A DNA stretch of 58,350 nt from an uncultured Schaedlerella sp. (GTDB lineage: Bacteria; Bacillota; Clostridia; Lachnospirales; Lachnospiraceae). This document shows positions 50,880 to 58,350 of this stretch, one piece after another. The translations under genes were made by a program, and so were the position numbers. How positions within the stretch are numbered: position 1 is the stretch's first letter; the number at the start of each line of letters is the position of its first letter. Location: positions 1 through 58,350 of the forward strand of contig CAKSAJ010000017.1 of NCBI GenBank assembly GCA_934435195.1. The letters run 5' to 3'. Under the pieces are notes generated by a model. That model made no database searches and was not told the DNA's origin. It saw nothing but the letters and a program-made list of their open reading frames with translations.

Positions 50880-51203
50880 AACTTAACCGCTGATAATTGA
50901 TGATCTTCTGAAAGCAGCTTGATAATCTTTTGCTGTGTATCGTTGAGGTCTGTTCTCCACTCTACCTCCGATGCTTCTCCGATGTTTCTCCGATGCGTTC
51001 TTTTTCATTTTTCATCGGAAATGAATTACGGAACAACTCTACCCGAAACATATTATCAAATTCCTGAAATCTCGGTTCGGAAGTCCATACTCTTCTGCCG
51101 CATTAAAAATTCTTTTTATTCCGCTTCCCCATGCCTCTACAAGTCCCATCTGGGTGAATATATTGGCAATTCCATCCATCAACTGAAACAACACATCATT
51201 TTC
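50880..51203 (-). pseudogene. Decayed paralog of the AlbA_2 regulator
   Basis: Minus-strand DNA matches the C-terminal part of the 46930-48354 gene: 51031-51173 tracks 47209-47352, with one frameshifting base loss near 51076. It then jumps at the 12-bp ATTGGCAATTCC to sequence like 48145-48193, and jumps again at CACACCA to the 128-bp repeat. The far C-terminus (50880-51030) is a different winged-helix end, encoding NDTQQKIIKLLSEDHQLSA in another frame. So it is a broken paralog, not a simple copy. Confidence 0.85.
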
Positions 51204-51331
51204 CACACCACTGGTGCAAGTAATTTTATTTCCAGAGTAAATATCTCTGAATCATTAACACTATTATACGTTCCATCCTTCTTTTCTATCAAGTAGAAAA
51301 CAAAATGTTTGCATTTTTTCTAGGAGGCCAA
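51204..51331. repeat. 128-bp direct repeat, copy B
   Basis: Identical to 48377-48504 over 128 bases. Its right end meets palindrome 2 exactly at GCCAA, suggesting that this palindrome was inserted at, or recombined with, the repeat end. Confidence 0.9.
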
Positions 51332-51397
51332 TCAGGGACGGAGTTTTCTGGCTTTTTTGCTTGCAAAAAAAGCCAGAAAACTCCGTCCCTGATTGGC
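51327..51397. repeat. Long palindrome 2 (GGGACGGAG variant)
   Basis: GCCAATCAGGGACGGAG... and its complement form arms of about 34 bases around a TT centre, with a single extra A. The stem ends two bases before the GH2 stop codon. The core differs in sequence (TTTTCTGGC instead of TTAGTGGC), showing compensatory change in both arms. Confidence 0.8.
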
Positions 51398-51398
51398 A

Positions 51399-53858
51399 CT
51401 AAATATTTACACATACCTCGATTTCATCGTCCGTCCACAGCCGAAGAACCGCATGTTCTTTCGAATTTGAATCTTTCCATCTAACCACAGCTAATGCACT
51501 TCCTTCAAAAGTTGTTACTGTATCTGAGAAATAATCTTCTTCGCTAGAAGGATTGGCTGTACCAAATCCCTCTAGCACACCATTTCCCGTAACCTTAGCA
51601 TGAATTATTCTCCTCTGTGTTTCTTGTGGATTACAAATACCATGTTCATCTTCTAACCACACTTTTACGTATGCTACATCCCGCTCATTCTCGGTAACAC
51701 GACAAGCCTTTAGCCTTTTTACTGAATCTGCAGTGCTAAGTTCATACTTCCCTATCACTTTCCCGGACTCATATGCCACTGCCTTTAAAGTCCCTGACTC
51801 ATATGCTACTTCATATGTTGCTGTGTAATGAAAATTTTTTCCAGCTGGTTTCCTACCAAGAGATTTACCATTTAAAAACAATTCTACTTCATCTCCTGAT
51901 GAATACACATCAACACTGGCCTTTTCTCCTTCATGCCCTTTCCAAGTCCAGCTACTGATATTATCTTTAAACATCCATGCAGTTTTACTTGCTGTCTGTC
52001 CCCTATGCTCCATACGTTCTACCGCAATGTATGGCTGATTTGTTAATCCATATACAATTTCTCTGAAATAACTAATTGGTCTGCGGTTTCCAATCAAATC
52101 TATATCTCCGATATAACCCAGTCTTTCTGGATAGATACTTGTAAAATTCTCTTTTCCATCATAATGGAAAATCCCTACTCCTGCTTCGCCGATATAGTCA
52201 TAACCTGTCCAGGTAAAATCGCCAATAACATGTGGATATTTTGTAACTTTCTCCCAAAGATTTTCAATATCCGCTGGATATGTTTCTGTCCCGAGTACCG
52301 TTTTTCCCGGATGCAGCTCATGCTCAAGTTCATATCTTCCACTCAAATAATTAAGCCCTGTGATATCACAACTCTGGGCACATTCTTCCAGGGCTTCTGT
52401 AACAAGCGGATGCTTTGCGAAAAACTCACCCTTTTCTCCAGACATAAGACTCATAAAACTATTGAGAGCATTACTTCCCCCACCACTTCCATTGCCTTGT
52501 GTGTCCATTCCAAACTTTTCAATGACTTCCTTCATAATAACCTTGAGTCGTTTTCCAGCACAATTCAATCCATTTAAAGCATTTGTAGTAAATCTTGTGG
52601 CATCTAGCTCATGAAATCTATTGCACAAAGAACGATTAATCCATGATCCCTGTTTTGTTCCTGCTTCCTGTATCTCATTTCCTACAGAATAGATAACTAC
52701 CGATGGATGATTATAATCCTTGTCTACCATGTGGTGAATCCATTTTTGTGCTTCCTCTTTGAAAATATCTGAAAAATCATAGGTATTTTTACCTCGATTC
52801 CACATGTCGGTCAACTCATCCATCACAAGCATTCCTAAATGATCGCAAGCATCAAGCATTGCTCTGCTCATAGGATGATGCGAACTTCTTATCGCATTGA
52901 ATCCTGCCTCTTTTAGTCTTTTACACCGGTACCACTCCGCTTCTGGAAATGTCTCTGCTCCTATCACACCATTATCATGATGGATGCAGGTTCCTCTTAA
53001 ATTCACTGTTTCCCCATTGATCTGAAACCCATTTACCGGATCAAGTGCAAGCGTCCTAATGCCAAAATTCACGGTATATTCATCACATATTTCGTCCCCT
53101 ATATATGTTTTGGCACGGCACTGATATAAATTCGGATGATCCGTACTCCATTTTTTCGAACATTTCACAGGAAGCTGTACTCTTACAGTTTCTGTTTTTT
53201 CAGAATAAAATACAATATTCTGTTTTTCTGTTACAACTGTTTTTCCCTCAAATATCAGTTCAAAATAGCATTTTGCTTCCATGCCACATTCTTTCGTATT
53301 CTTTAATTTGGCACAAACTTCCACAACTGCTACATCATCATTTACAGATAACGTAGTTATTTTCATCTCATCATGTGGAATATAGACACCTTTCCCTGTC
53401 CATAAATTCACATCACGATAAATTCCAGAACCCGTATACCATCTGCTATTCGGCTGGTTACTGTTATCTACATCAATTTTTATCAAATTTTCCTGTCCAT
53501 AACAAATCCATGGCTTTAAGTCTACAGAAAAACCCATATATCCATTTCGGTTTACCGTTGCAAGAGCCCCATTTATCCAGACTCTTGCTGTTCCGTAAAT
53601 TCCTTCAAACTCTAACACCACATCCCGGTTTTTCCATTCTTCTGGTGCTAAAAATGATTTTTCATAAATATAAACTCCCCCAGGATAAAAGCCGCTCTGT
53701 GCCCCTGCCGGACACTCTTTATCCCTTTTTTCACGAATCATAGCATCATATGGGAGTGTAACAATTATTTTATTGTCATCACCATAAAAAGCCTTTAATC
53801 TGTCATCCTGACCTACTTTTTCAAATGTCCAGCGATCATTAAATTTCTGACACTGCAT
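51399..53858 (-). CDS. Glycoside hydrolase family 2 (beta-galactosidase-like)
   Basis: An 819-residue cytosolic GH2 enzyme (no signal peptide). The N-terminal sugar-binding domain (about 1-170) has NSRWYTGSGIYRDVNLW, the Ig-like domain follows, and the TIM barrel (about 270-580) holds RGTCIHHDNG, RSSHHPMS, the acid/base Glu in YSVGNEIQ near 388 and the likely nucleophile Glu in LGTETYPA near 530. C-terminal beta domains include VELFLNGKSLGRK, as in DUF4982-type tails. Beta-galactosidase is the best guess; glucuronidase and related activities are possible. Paired with a symporter and AraC regulator. Confidence 0.88.
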   Translation of the reverse strand: MQCQKFNDRWTFEKVGQDDRLKAFYGDDNKIIVTLPYDAMIREKRDKECPAGAQSGFYPGGVYIYEKSFLAPEEWKNRDVVLEFEGIYGTARVWINGALATVNRNGYMGFSVDLKPWICYGQENLIKIDVDNSNQPNSRWYTGSGIYRDVNLWTGKGVYIPHDEMKITTLSVNDDVAVVEVCAKLKNTKECGMEAKCYFELIFEGKTVVTEKQNIVFYSEKTETVRVQLPVKCSKKWSTDHPNLYQCRAKTYIGDEICDEYTVNFGIRTLALDPVNGFQINGETVNLRGTCIHHDNGVIGAETFPEAEWYRCKRLKEAGFNAIRSSHHPMSRAMLDACDHLGMLVMDELTDMWNRGKNTYDFSDIFKEEAQKWIHHMVDKDYNHPSVVIYSVGNEIQEAGTKQGSWINRSLCNRFHELDATRFTTNALNGLNCAGKRLKVIMKEVIEKFGMDTQGNGSGGGSNALNSFMSLMSGEKGEFFAKHPLVTEALEECAQSCDITGLNYLSGRYELEHELHPGKTVLGTETYPADIENLWEKVTKYPHVIGDFTWTGYDYIGEAGVGIFHYDGKENFTSIYPERLGYIGDIDLIGNRRPISYFREIVYGLTNQPYIAVERMEHRGQTASKTAWMFKDNISSWTWKGHEGEKASVDVYSSGDEVELFLNGKSLGRKPAGKNFHYTATYEVAYESGTLKAVAYESGKVIGKYELSTADSVKRLKACRVTENERDVAYVKVWLEDEHGICNPQETQRRIIHAKVTGNGVLEGFGTANPSSEEDYFSDTVTTFEGSALAVVRWKDSNSKEHAVLRLWTDDEIEVCVNI

Positions 53859-53878
53859 ACTTTGTTCCTCTTTCTATT

Positions 53879-55261
53879 TTAATTATTCGCTTCTCTTTCC
53901 ATATCTATTCTCTTATTTTCTTTTTCAACTGTCATAAGTCCTAAAAGAACAGTGATTACAACTCCAAGGATTACAGGAATTGTAATATACATGCTAAAGA
54001 TCATATTAATTGCCCCACTCGTCTGAGTTGCTGCTGTTCCAACATAGCCGGATGCATTTAACAGCCAGCCAACTGCTGCTGTTCCTATACCACCACCAAC
54101 TTTTACTCCAAGTGATGAGCAGCTAAACATCATACCATCAATATGTACACCTTTTGTACGATATGTATATCCACTGATTTCTGCAATCAATGCATTTAAT
54201 GTACCTGACATTGTTCCTGCAAAAGTTCCTTTTAAGAACATAAACAGAAGCATCATTGGCAGATTCTTCTGCATTGCAAAGAAGATTAAGAAAATACCTA
54301 AAATATCACTAATGACATATCCCCAGAAATTAACTTTCTGCATACTTCCAGTCTTCTTTACTAATATAGGTGTAAAAATCAATGCAATAATGACTGGGAA
54401 CATCTTCATCATTGAGAATAAGCCCAGTAATGAGCCATCACCAAGTACCTGTTTCATAAAGTAAACAGCTGAACCTGTTGTTAAGTTACTCATAAAATAA
54501 TATACAATGTAGATTGCTACTATTAATATATAATATTTATTGCTAAAAAGAAGTTTTAAAGATTCTCCAAAACTAATCTTATCATCTTGTGTCTTTGACT
54601 CTACATCAACTACAATATTTTCATCCTCTGGTAATTCTTTTACGCAAAGACAACTAATAGTATTTACTACAAGACCAATTGTTCCACAAATAATCGCAAC
54701 CATTCTCCATCCGGCAGCTCCACCGCCAAATGCCTCTACTCCATTGGTTACTGCAAATCCCATTACAATATTTGTTGCAACAGCAAACATAAAACGAATG
54801 GAACCAAGCTGAACACGCTCATTCTTATTTCTAGTGATGAGTGCTGATAATGCTGAGTATGCAATTCCATTTGCTGTATAGAATATAGCATTCAATGCTG
54901 TATAAAAAGCAAAGAAATAAGCATATTGTGCTGTTGTTCCAAGCCCACCCGGAATAGAGAACAACAATACCAGGCATAATGATACACCGATTTGAGCGTA
55001 TAACATCCACGGTCTTGCTTTTCCTAGTTTTGATTTCGTACGGTCGATCAAGTTACCAAATATAACATCTGAAATTCCATCTAAGAATTTAGATACTAAC
55101 ATCAATGTTCCGATGATTCCTGTGTTTAATCCCATTGTATCTGACAGATACAAAAGCACAAAGCTGGATACTAATCCATAACTTGTATTTGAAGCTAAAT
55201 CGCCTGCTCCATAGGCTATCTTTTGATACCATTTCAAGTATTTCTTTTCTGTTTCACGCAT
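53879..55261 (-). CDS. GPH-family sugar:cation symporter
   Basis: A 460-residue membrane protein of the glycoside-pentoside-hexuronide family (MelB/XylP type) with 12 expected helices. Typical parts: KIAYGAGDLASN start, DGISDVIFGNLIDRTKSKLGKARPWML (cation/sugar site, DGISDVIFG and SKLGKARPW). It likely imports the glycoside that the GH2 enzyme cleaves inside the cell. 20 bases upstream of the GH2 gene, so co-transcribed; AGGAGG before ATG. Confidence 0.93.
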   Translation of the reverse strand: MRETEKKYLKWYQKIAYGAGDLASNTSYGLVSSFVLLYLSDTMGLNTGIIGTLMLVSKFLDGISDVIFGNLIDRTKSKLGKARPWMLYAQIGVSLCLVLLFSIPGGLGTTAQYAYFFAFYTALNAIFYTANGIAYSALSALITRNKNERVQLGSIRFMFAVATNIVMGFAVTNGVEAFGGGAAGWRMVAIICGTIGLVVNTISCLCVKELPEDENIVVDVESKTQDDKISFGESLKLLFSNKYYILIVAIYIVYYFMSNLTTGSAVYFMKQVLGDGSLLGLFSMMKMFPVIIALIFTPILVKKTGSMQKVNFWGYVISDILGIFLIFFAMQKNLPMMLLFMFLKGTFAGTMSGTLNALIAEISGYTYRTKGVHIDGMMFSCSSLGVKVGGGIGTAAVGWLLNASGYVGTAATQTSGAINMIFSMYITIPVILGVVITVLLGLMTVEKENKRIDMEREANN

Positions 55262-55305
55262 TACTTTGTAACCTCCTTATTCCTCGGCACAATTATTTTT
55301 CTTTT

Positions 55306-55319
55306 CATAAACGCTTATG
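55306..55319. promoter_or_regulatory. cre-like palindrome upstream of the symporter
   Basis: CATAAACGCTTATG is a perfect palindrome whose centre AAACGCTT fits the AARCGYT core of catabolite-responsive elements; the outer TG/CA of the consensus are absent. It lies 45 bases before the symporter start, so it may allow CcpA or LacI-type repression. Confidence 0.4.
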
Positions 55320-55429
55320 TTTTTTATAATATTACTTTAATAAATTATGTCTTATAATACTACAACATATATGATAGAATATATTTAAATTCTTATCATA
55401 TTCGTGAATGAAACGGAGGACTTATTGAA

Positions 55430-56476
55430 ATGGCTTCATCCTATACAGTTAATAATATTATCGAACAGGATAATTTAAATAGTGGTATTAACTCCTATAT
55501 CAAGATACTGACACCTATTCAGTTCACTCTCGAAGCATGCTGTCAGTCAGATGATAATGCTTATCTCAATTTCTTGATGACATCACCACGTGAAAATACT
55601 TTTTATCATTTTCAAACAAAAAAAGAAATCCACCAATTTAATAACCGAGCACCACATATCCATGACTTCTATGAATTATTAATTGTTTTAGACGGAGAAA
55701 TCCACCAGCAGATAGAACAATCTGATCTTGCGTTTCATAGTGGGAACTGTTGCTTAATGAACCATAATATCGTCCATAAGGAAGTCTTTTCTTCAGATGC
55801 AACACTTTTATTTATTGGTATGTCAAAAGAACTTGTAAAACAACTGTCTGATGATGAACAGAAAGTATACTTTCCAGATATCGAAATGCCAGGGATAAAT
55901 CCTATATTAAAGTTTCTTACTGACAACCTGGATAATCCTGACACGAAAGAATATTTAGATTTTCTTCCCGCACTTAATAATAAAGACTGGTGCCACACTC
56001 TTCACGCAATTACTGACAATATTTTACGTGCGATTATGTTTCCAAAACTCGGTTCCACTTATATTATAAAGGGTATGCTTTTAGAATTGTTTGACTATCT
56101 GGCAGATCCTACACATTTTCACTTTACACCGGTTCACGTAGAAGCTGACAATGATTTTATATTATTTTCTCATATTTGCCATTTATTAGAAGATACAGAT
56201 GGAAGAATCTCTCGCTCTGAATTGGAACAGATATTAAACTATAGTGGCAATTATCTGAATACGATTGTAAAAAAATATACCCACAAATGTCTGTTTGATT
56301 ATGGTCAAACTTTCTGTATGAAAAAAGCGGCTACATTACTCAAAGAAACAACTTCCTCTATTTCAGAAATTATGGAAGAATTACATTTTACTAATACAAC
56401 TCATTTTTATAAATGCTTCAAAGAACACTATCATATGACTCCAAATCAATTTAGAGTTGCTAACAGAGCCAAATAG
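55430..56476 (+). CDS. AraC-family regulator of the glycoside locus
   Basis: A 348-residue regulator. The N-terminal cupin-type sensor (about 50-140) has HIHDFYELLIVLDGEI and SGNCCLMNHNIVHKE. The C-terminal double helix-turn-helix (about 245-345) has SRSELEQILNYSGNYLNTIVKKY and ISEIMEELHFTNTTHFYKCFKEHYHMTPNQFR, seen as FTNTTHFYKCF. It is divergent from the symporter-GH2 pair and most likely activates it when the sugar is present. GGAGG precedes ATG 55430. A palindrome starts at its stop codon. Confidence 0.9.
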   Translation: MASSYTVNNIIEQDNLNSGINSYIKILTPIQFTLEACCQSDDNAYLNFLMTSPRENTFYHFQTKKEIHQFNNRAPHIHDFYELLIVLDGEIHQQIEQSDLAFHSGNCCLMNHNIVHKEVFSSDATLLFIGMSKELVKQLSDDEQKVYFPDIEMPGINPILKFLTDNLDNPDTKEYLDFLPALNNKDWCHTLHAITDNILRAIMFPKLGSTYIIKGMLLELFDYLADPTHFHFTPVHVEADNDFILFSHICHLLEDTDGRISRSELEQILNYSGNYLNTIVKKYTHKCLFDYGQTFCMKKAATLLKETTSSISEIMEELHFTNTTHFYKCFKEHYHMTPNQFRVANRAK

Positions 56477-56575
56477 GGACGGGGTTGAGGCCATGGGGAC
56501 GGGGTTAGTGGCTTTTTGCAAGCAAAAAGCCACTAACCCCGTCCCCAACTGGCACCCCTGTCCTATTTTGTCTCA
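56471..56575. repeat. Long nested palindrome 3 (GGGGACGGGG family)
   Basis: The inner palindrome 56495-56546 is perfect (GGGGACGGGGTTAG... with 25-base arms). Outside it, AAATAGGGACGGGGT at the left and ACCCCTGTCCTATTT at the right pair as a second, imperfect tier. The outer arms include the AraC stop codon and reach the stop of the lipoprotein gene, so it lies between convergent genes. Confidence 0.85.
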
Positions 56576-58069
56576 GTAATCAATATATCCGTCAATCGGT
56601 CTTGTATACATGCTATCATCTGTCACAAGTTTGAATCTGTCATCTGCATACTTGTCACTCCACCCATTTGTAGCTTTATATATTTTATCTTTCTCCGTAT
56701 CATAAATTCTCTCAAAACCAAGCGTTGCATCACTCTGCTTCTGACGAATAATATCATCGCTTGTATTTCTTGTTTCCCAGGAAGACATAATCATATCAGA
56801 TGTATCACTCAATGTCTGACTCAACTGTCTGGAATTCGCCACTGTCTCATTACTCTGCGCAATCGCATTGCTGACAAAAGCATCTGTAAAGTCGATACTA
56901 GCAAGGCACTGACATAAAATACTTTCCCAGTCAATAAAACTGTTTTCTTCTGCAGTAACTGCCATAATATTGTACGCCATATAATAACCTGTATCAAATC
57001 CAAACATCCACGATGCATCCTGCAGATTTCCTGAAAAATCTACAACATCCGCCGTAAACATTCCTTCTCCTCTTCTTCCGCTTTCATCTGTGAAGCTTGC
57101 ACGCAGCAATGCAGGATTAATCGCAATGGATTTCATATTCGAATTACTCTCAAACGCCTCCATCACAGTAAAATCATTGAACCTTGGAAATGTATATCCA
57201 TAATAAGATGGTTCATCTTTCTCCACAAATGATGCATAGCTTGAGAAAATCTGATAGAAATTTTCTGTGGACGGATTCTCCAACGCCGGTGCGTCTGCCA
57301 TAATATAATAGTTTCCGCCATACATTTGCTGGGATTGTTCATAATAACTTCTGCTATTCGAATCATGCATCAGAGGCATTGCTTTTAAAAGTACAAATAC
57401 TTGATTGACTGGGTTCTGCGGATCGTATGCACAAAGACTAAAGGCCATCCCATCACCTCCGGAATTTACCACCCAGCCTGTTGGAAGTTTCATACTGAAT
57501 TCTGAAGTCTGATAATCTTCCAATACGACCTGTTCTGCCGCTGTAGGAATAACTTTAATTTTCTCTTGCTGCGACTCTTCTTTCTGCTGATAATCTTCCA
57601 TCTGCCCTTTTTCCTCTCCTTGCGCGTTCTCACTTAACGAGATTTCTTTTGCAATTTTCCATAGTTCCTCATCGCCTTGAACATAATAAGCATCATTTCC
57701 AATTACCAGATGGTGCTGATTGAACGCAAATGTAAATGCCTGTGCTGTTCGCAGAGTAAAAATAAAAATATCATCATAATCAGATGCTCTCTCTTCTGTC
57801 TTTTCCAATACTTCCACTTTACAAAGTGCCTGAAATAGTTTGTTGATCTGCTTTTTGTCTTCCAGAATAAATTTTTCCGACACATCATGGTTCTTCTGAT
57901 AAATCATTGTTACAATTTCTGATGCATCAAAGGACTCTGCAAAGTTCTGGACTTCCAGATCATAGCATGAAAAAATCTCCTTTCCTGCTGATTTTGTTTT
58001 TTTATTTCCGCAAGCACATACAGAAACCGCCATAATTGCTGCTAAACTTAATGCAATAAACTTTTTCAT
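56573..58069 (-). CDS. Unrecognised secreted lipoprotein (498 aa)
   Basis: I do not recognise the family. A signal peptide MKKFIALSLAAIMAVSVCAC ends in a lipobox (VSVCAC), so the protein is lipid-anchored outside the cell. Residues about 30-150 form a small alpha/beta domain ending LWKIAKEIS. A Gln/Glu-rich linker (about 155-180) leads to a second part (about 190-400) with MKLPTGWVVNSGGDGMAFSLCAYDPQNP, seen as MKLPTGWVV, similar to protein-interaction or sorting modules in other Clostridia. The end is Asp/Tyr-rich. AAGGAGG precedes ATG. Single gene. Confidence 0.75.
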   Translation of the reverse strand: MKKFIALSLAAIMAVSVCACGNKKTKSAGKEIFSCYDLEVQNFAESFDASEIVTMIYQKNHDVSEKFILEDKKQINKLFQALCKVEVLEKTEERASDYDDIFIFTLRTAQAFTFAFNQHHLVIGNDAYYVQGDEELWKIAKEISLSENAQGEEKGQMEDYQQKEESQQEKIKVIPTAAEQVVLEDYQTSEFSMKLPTGWVVNSGGDGMAFSLCAYDPQNPVNQVFVLLKAMPLMHDSNSRSYYEQSQQMYGGNYYIMADAPALENPSTENFYQIFSSYASFVEKDEPSYYGYTFPRFNDFTVMEAFESNSNMKSIAINPALLRASFTDESGRRGEGMFTADVVDFSGNLQDASWMFGFDTGYYMAYNIMAVTAEENSFIDWESILCQCLASIDFTDAFVSNAIAQSNETVANSRQLSQTLSDTSDMIMSSWETRNTSDDIIRQKQSDATLGFERIYDTEKDKIYKATNGWSDKYADDRFKLVTDDSMYTRPIDGYIDY

Positions 58070-58276
58070 TTTGCTCGTCCTCCTTCTTTCATAATTTGTC
58101 TAACAACGTATTTCTCACACGGTCTTATCTCAACCTCTTTACCTTATAAATATCTACAATCATTAATTAAATGTATATAAGGGAAGTCCGCCAAAATAAA
58201 AAAGAAACAAATATCTTTCCTTAGACAGAAAAAGGGTGCCGGTTGAGGAGGCCAGGGTAGGCCATTGGGGACGGGG
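58070..58276. other. Upstream region of the lipoprotein gene
   Basis: About 200 bases without a gene. The left half holds the lipoprotein ribosome site and AT-rich promoter DNA; the right half (from about 58233) turns GC-rich with degenerate units GGTGCCGGTTGAGGAGGCC and GGCCATTGGGGACGGGGG (each under 20 bases) that belong to palindrome 4. Confidence 0.45.
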
Positions 58277-58350
58277 GTTGAGGCCATGGGGACGGGGTTA
58301 GTGGCTTTTTGCAAGCAAAAAGCCACTAACCCCGTCCCCATGGCCTCAAC
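58277..58350. repeat. Long palindrome 4, cut by the window end
   Basis: GTTGAGGCCATGGGGACGGGG... and its complement form perfect 36-base arms around an AA centre, reaching the last base of the window. The left flank repeats part of the unit, so the full element probably continues beyond the edge. Confidence 0.85.

Noticed and set aside
46930..51331. A complete phage-defence island
   Set aside because: An AlbA_2/Schlafen-type protein and XRE regulator are suggestive, but no nuclease, helicase or other effector is present, and the second copy is broken.
58144..58341. 65-codon minus-strand frame at the window end
   Set aside because: It merely translates palindrome 4 (repeated TNPVPMA units); no start signal.

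Overview
The window looks like a chromosome segment of a low-GC anaerobic Clostridia species, most likely a gut Lachnospiraceae (inference from gene content and protein style; no search was run). Pointers are the full S10-spc-alpha ribosomal cluster, AdhE, [FeFe]-hydrogenase maturases HydG and HydF, a selenocysteine system, AGGAGG ribosome binding sites and TTGACA/TATAAT promoters.

Layout. (1) 0-2.3 kb: an Asn/Ser/Lys-rich repeat mini-protein, a DUF1700-like membrane protein and a pseudokinase-like membrane protein, then tRNA-Arg(ACG). (2) 2.5-7.2 kb: trpS, a PAP2-type membrane protein, a lipid kinase, a TetR regulator and mutY, all on the minus strand. (3) 7.4-11.5 kb: a polar amino acid ABC transporter, uppP and a Cof-type HAD phosphatase. 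(4) 11.6-16.7 kb: a secreted coiled-coil/SleB cell-wall hydrolase, an APH-fold kinase and adhE, whose near-consensus promoter carries two Rex-like operators. (5) 16.8-32.6 kb: 31 genes from rpsJ to rplQ on the minus strand, including secY, adk, a KOW protein, infA, rpmJ and rpoA. A structured rpsJ leader precedes them, and a 362-nt gene-free structured stretch lies between rpmJ and rpsM. (6) 33.06-33.46 kb: a plus-strand promoter, a highly structured non-coding stretch and a terminator, a candidate orphan RNA. (7) 33.5-40.8 kb: a selenium cluster of selA, a LysR regulator, tRNA-Sec(TCA), yedF, selD (itself a selenoprotein with an in-frame TGA and SECIS-like hairpin), a cysteine desulfurase-like enzyme, a YedE transporter, a TusA-like protein and a DUF3343 protein. 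selB is not in the window. (8) 41.0-46.8 kb, plus strand: an rRNA-methyltransferase-like gene, topB, hydG and hydF. (9) 46.9-51.4 kb: an accessory patch with an AlbA_2/Schlafen-type regulator, a decayed paralogous copy, an XRE membrane regulator, a TraG/VirD4 relic of a conjugative element and an SdpI-like gene with small membrane proteins. (10) 51.4-56.5 kb: a glycoside-use locus (GH2 hydrolase, GPH symporter, divergent AraC regulator). (11) 56.6-58.1 kb: an unrecognised lipoprotein.

How parts connect. The selenium genes would trap selenium (YedE, TusA-like, YedF, DUF3343), mobilise it (desulfurase), activate it (SelD) and load it on tRNA-Sec (SelA). AdhE under Rex-like control and the hydrogenase maturases fit a fermentative redox economy. 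From 46.8 kb to the window end, four very long GC-rich palindromes of one family sit next to gene stop codons. A different 142-bp palindrome-rich element lies upstream of tRNA-Sec and shares its terminal repeat with the left window edge. The strongest candidates for something undescribed are the 33.1-33.46 kb RNA, the rpmJ-rpsM structured region and the GGGGACGGGG palindrome family.
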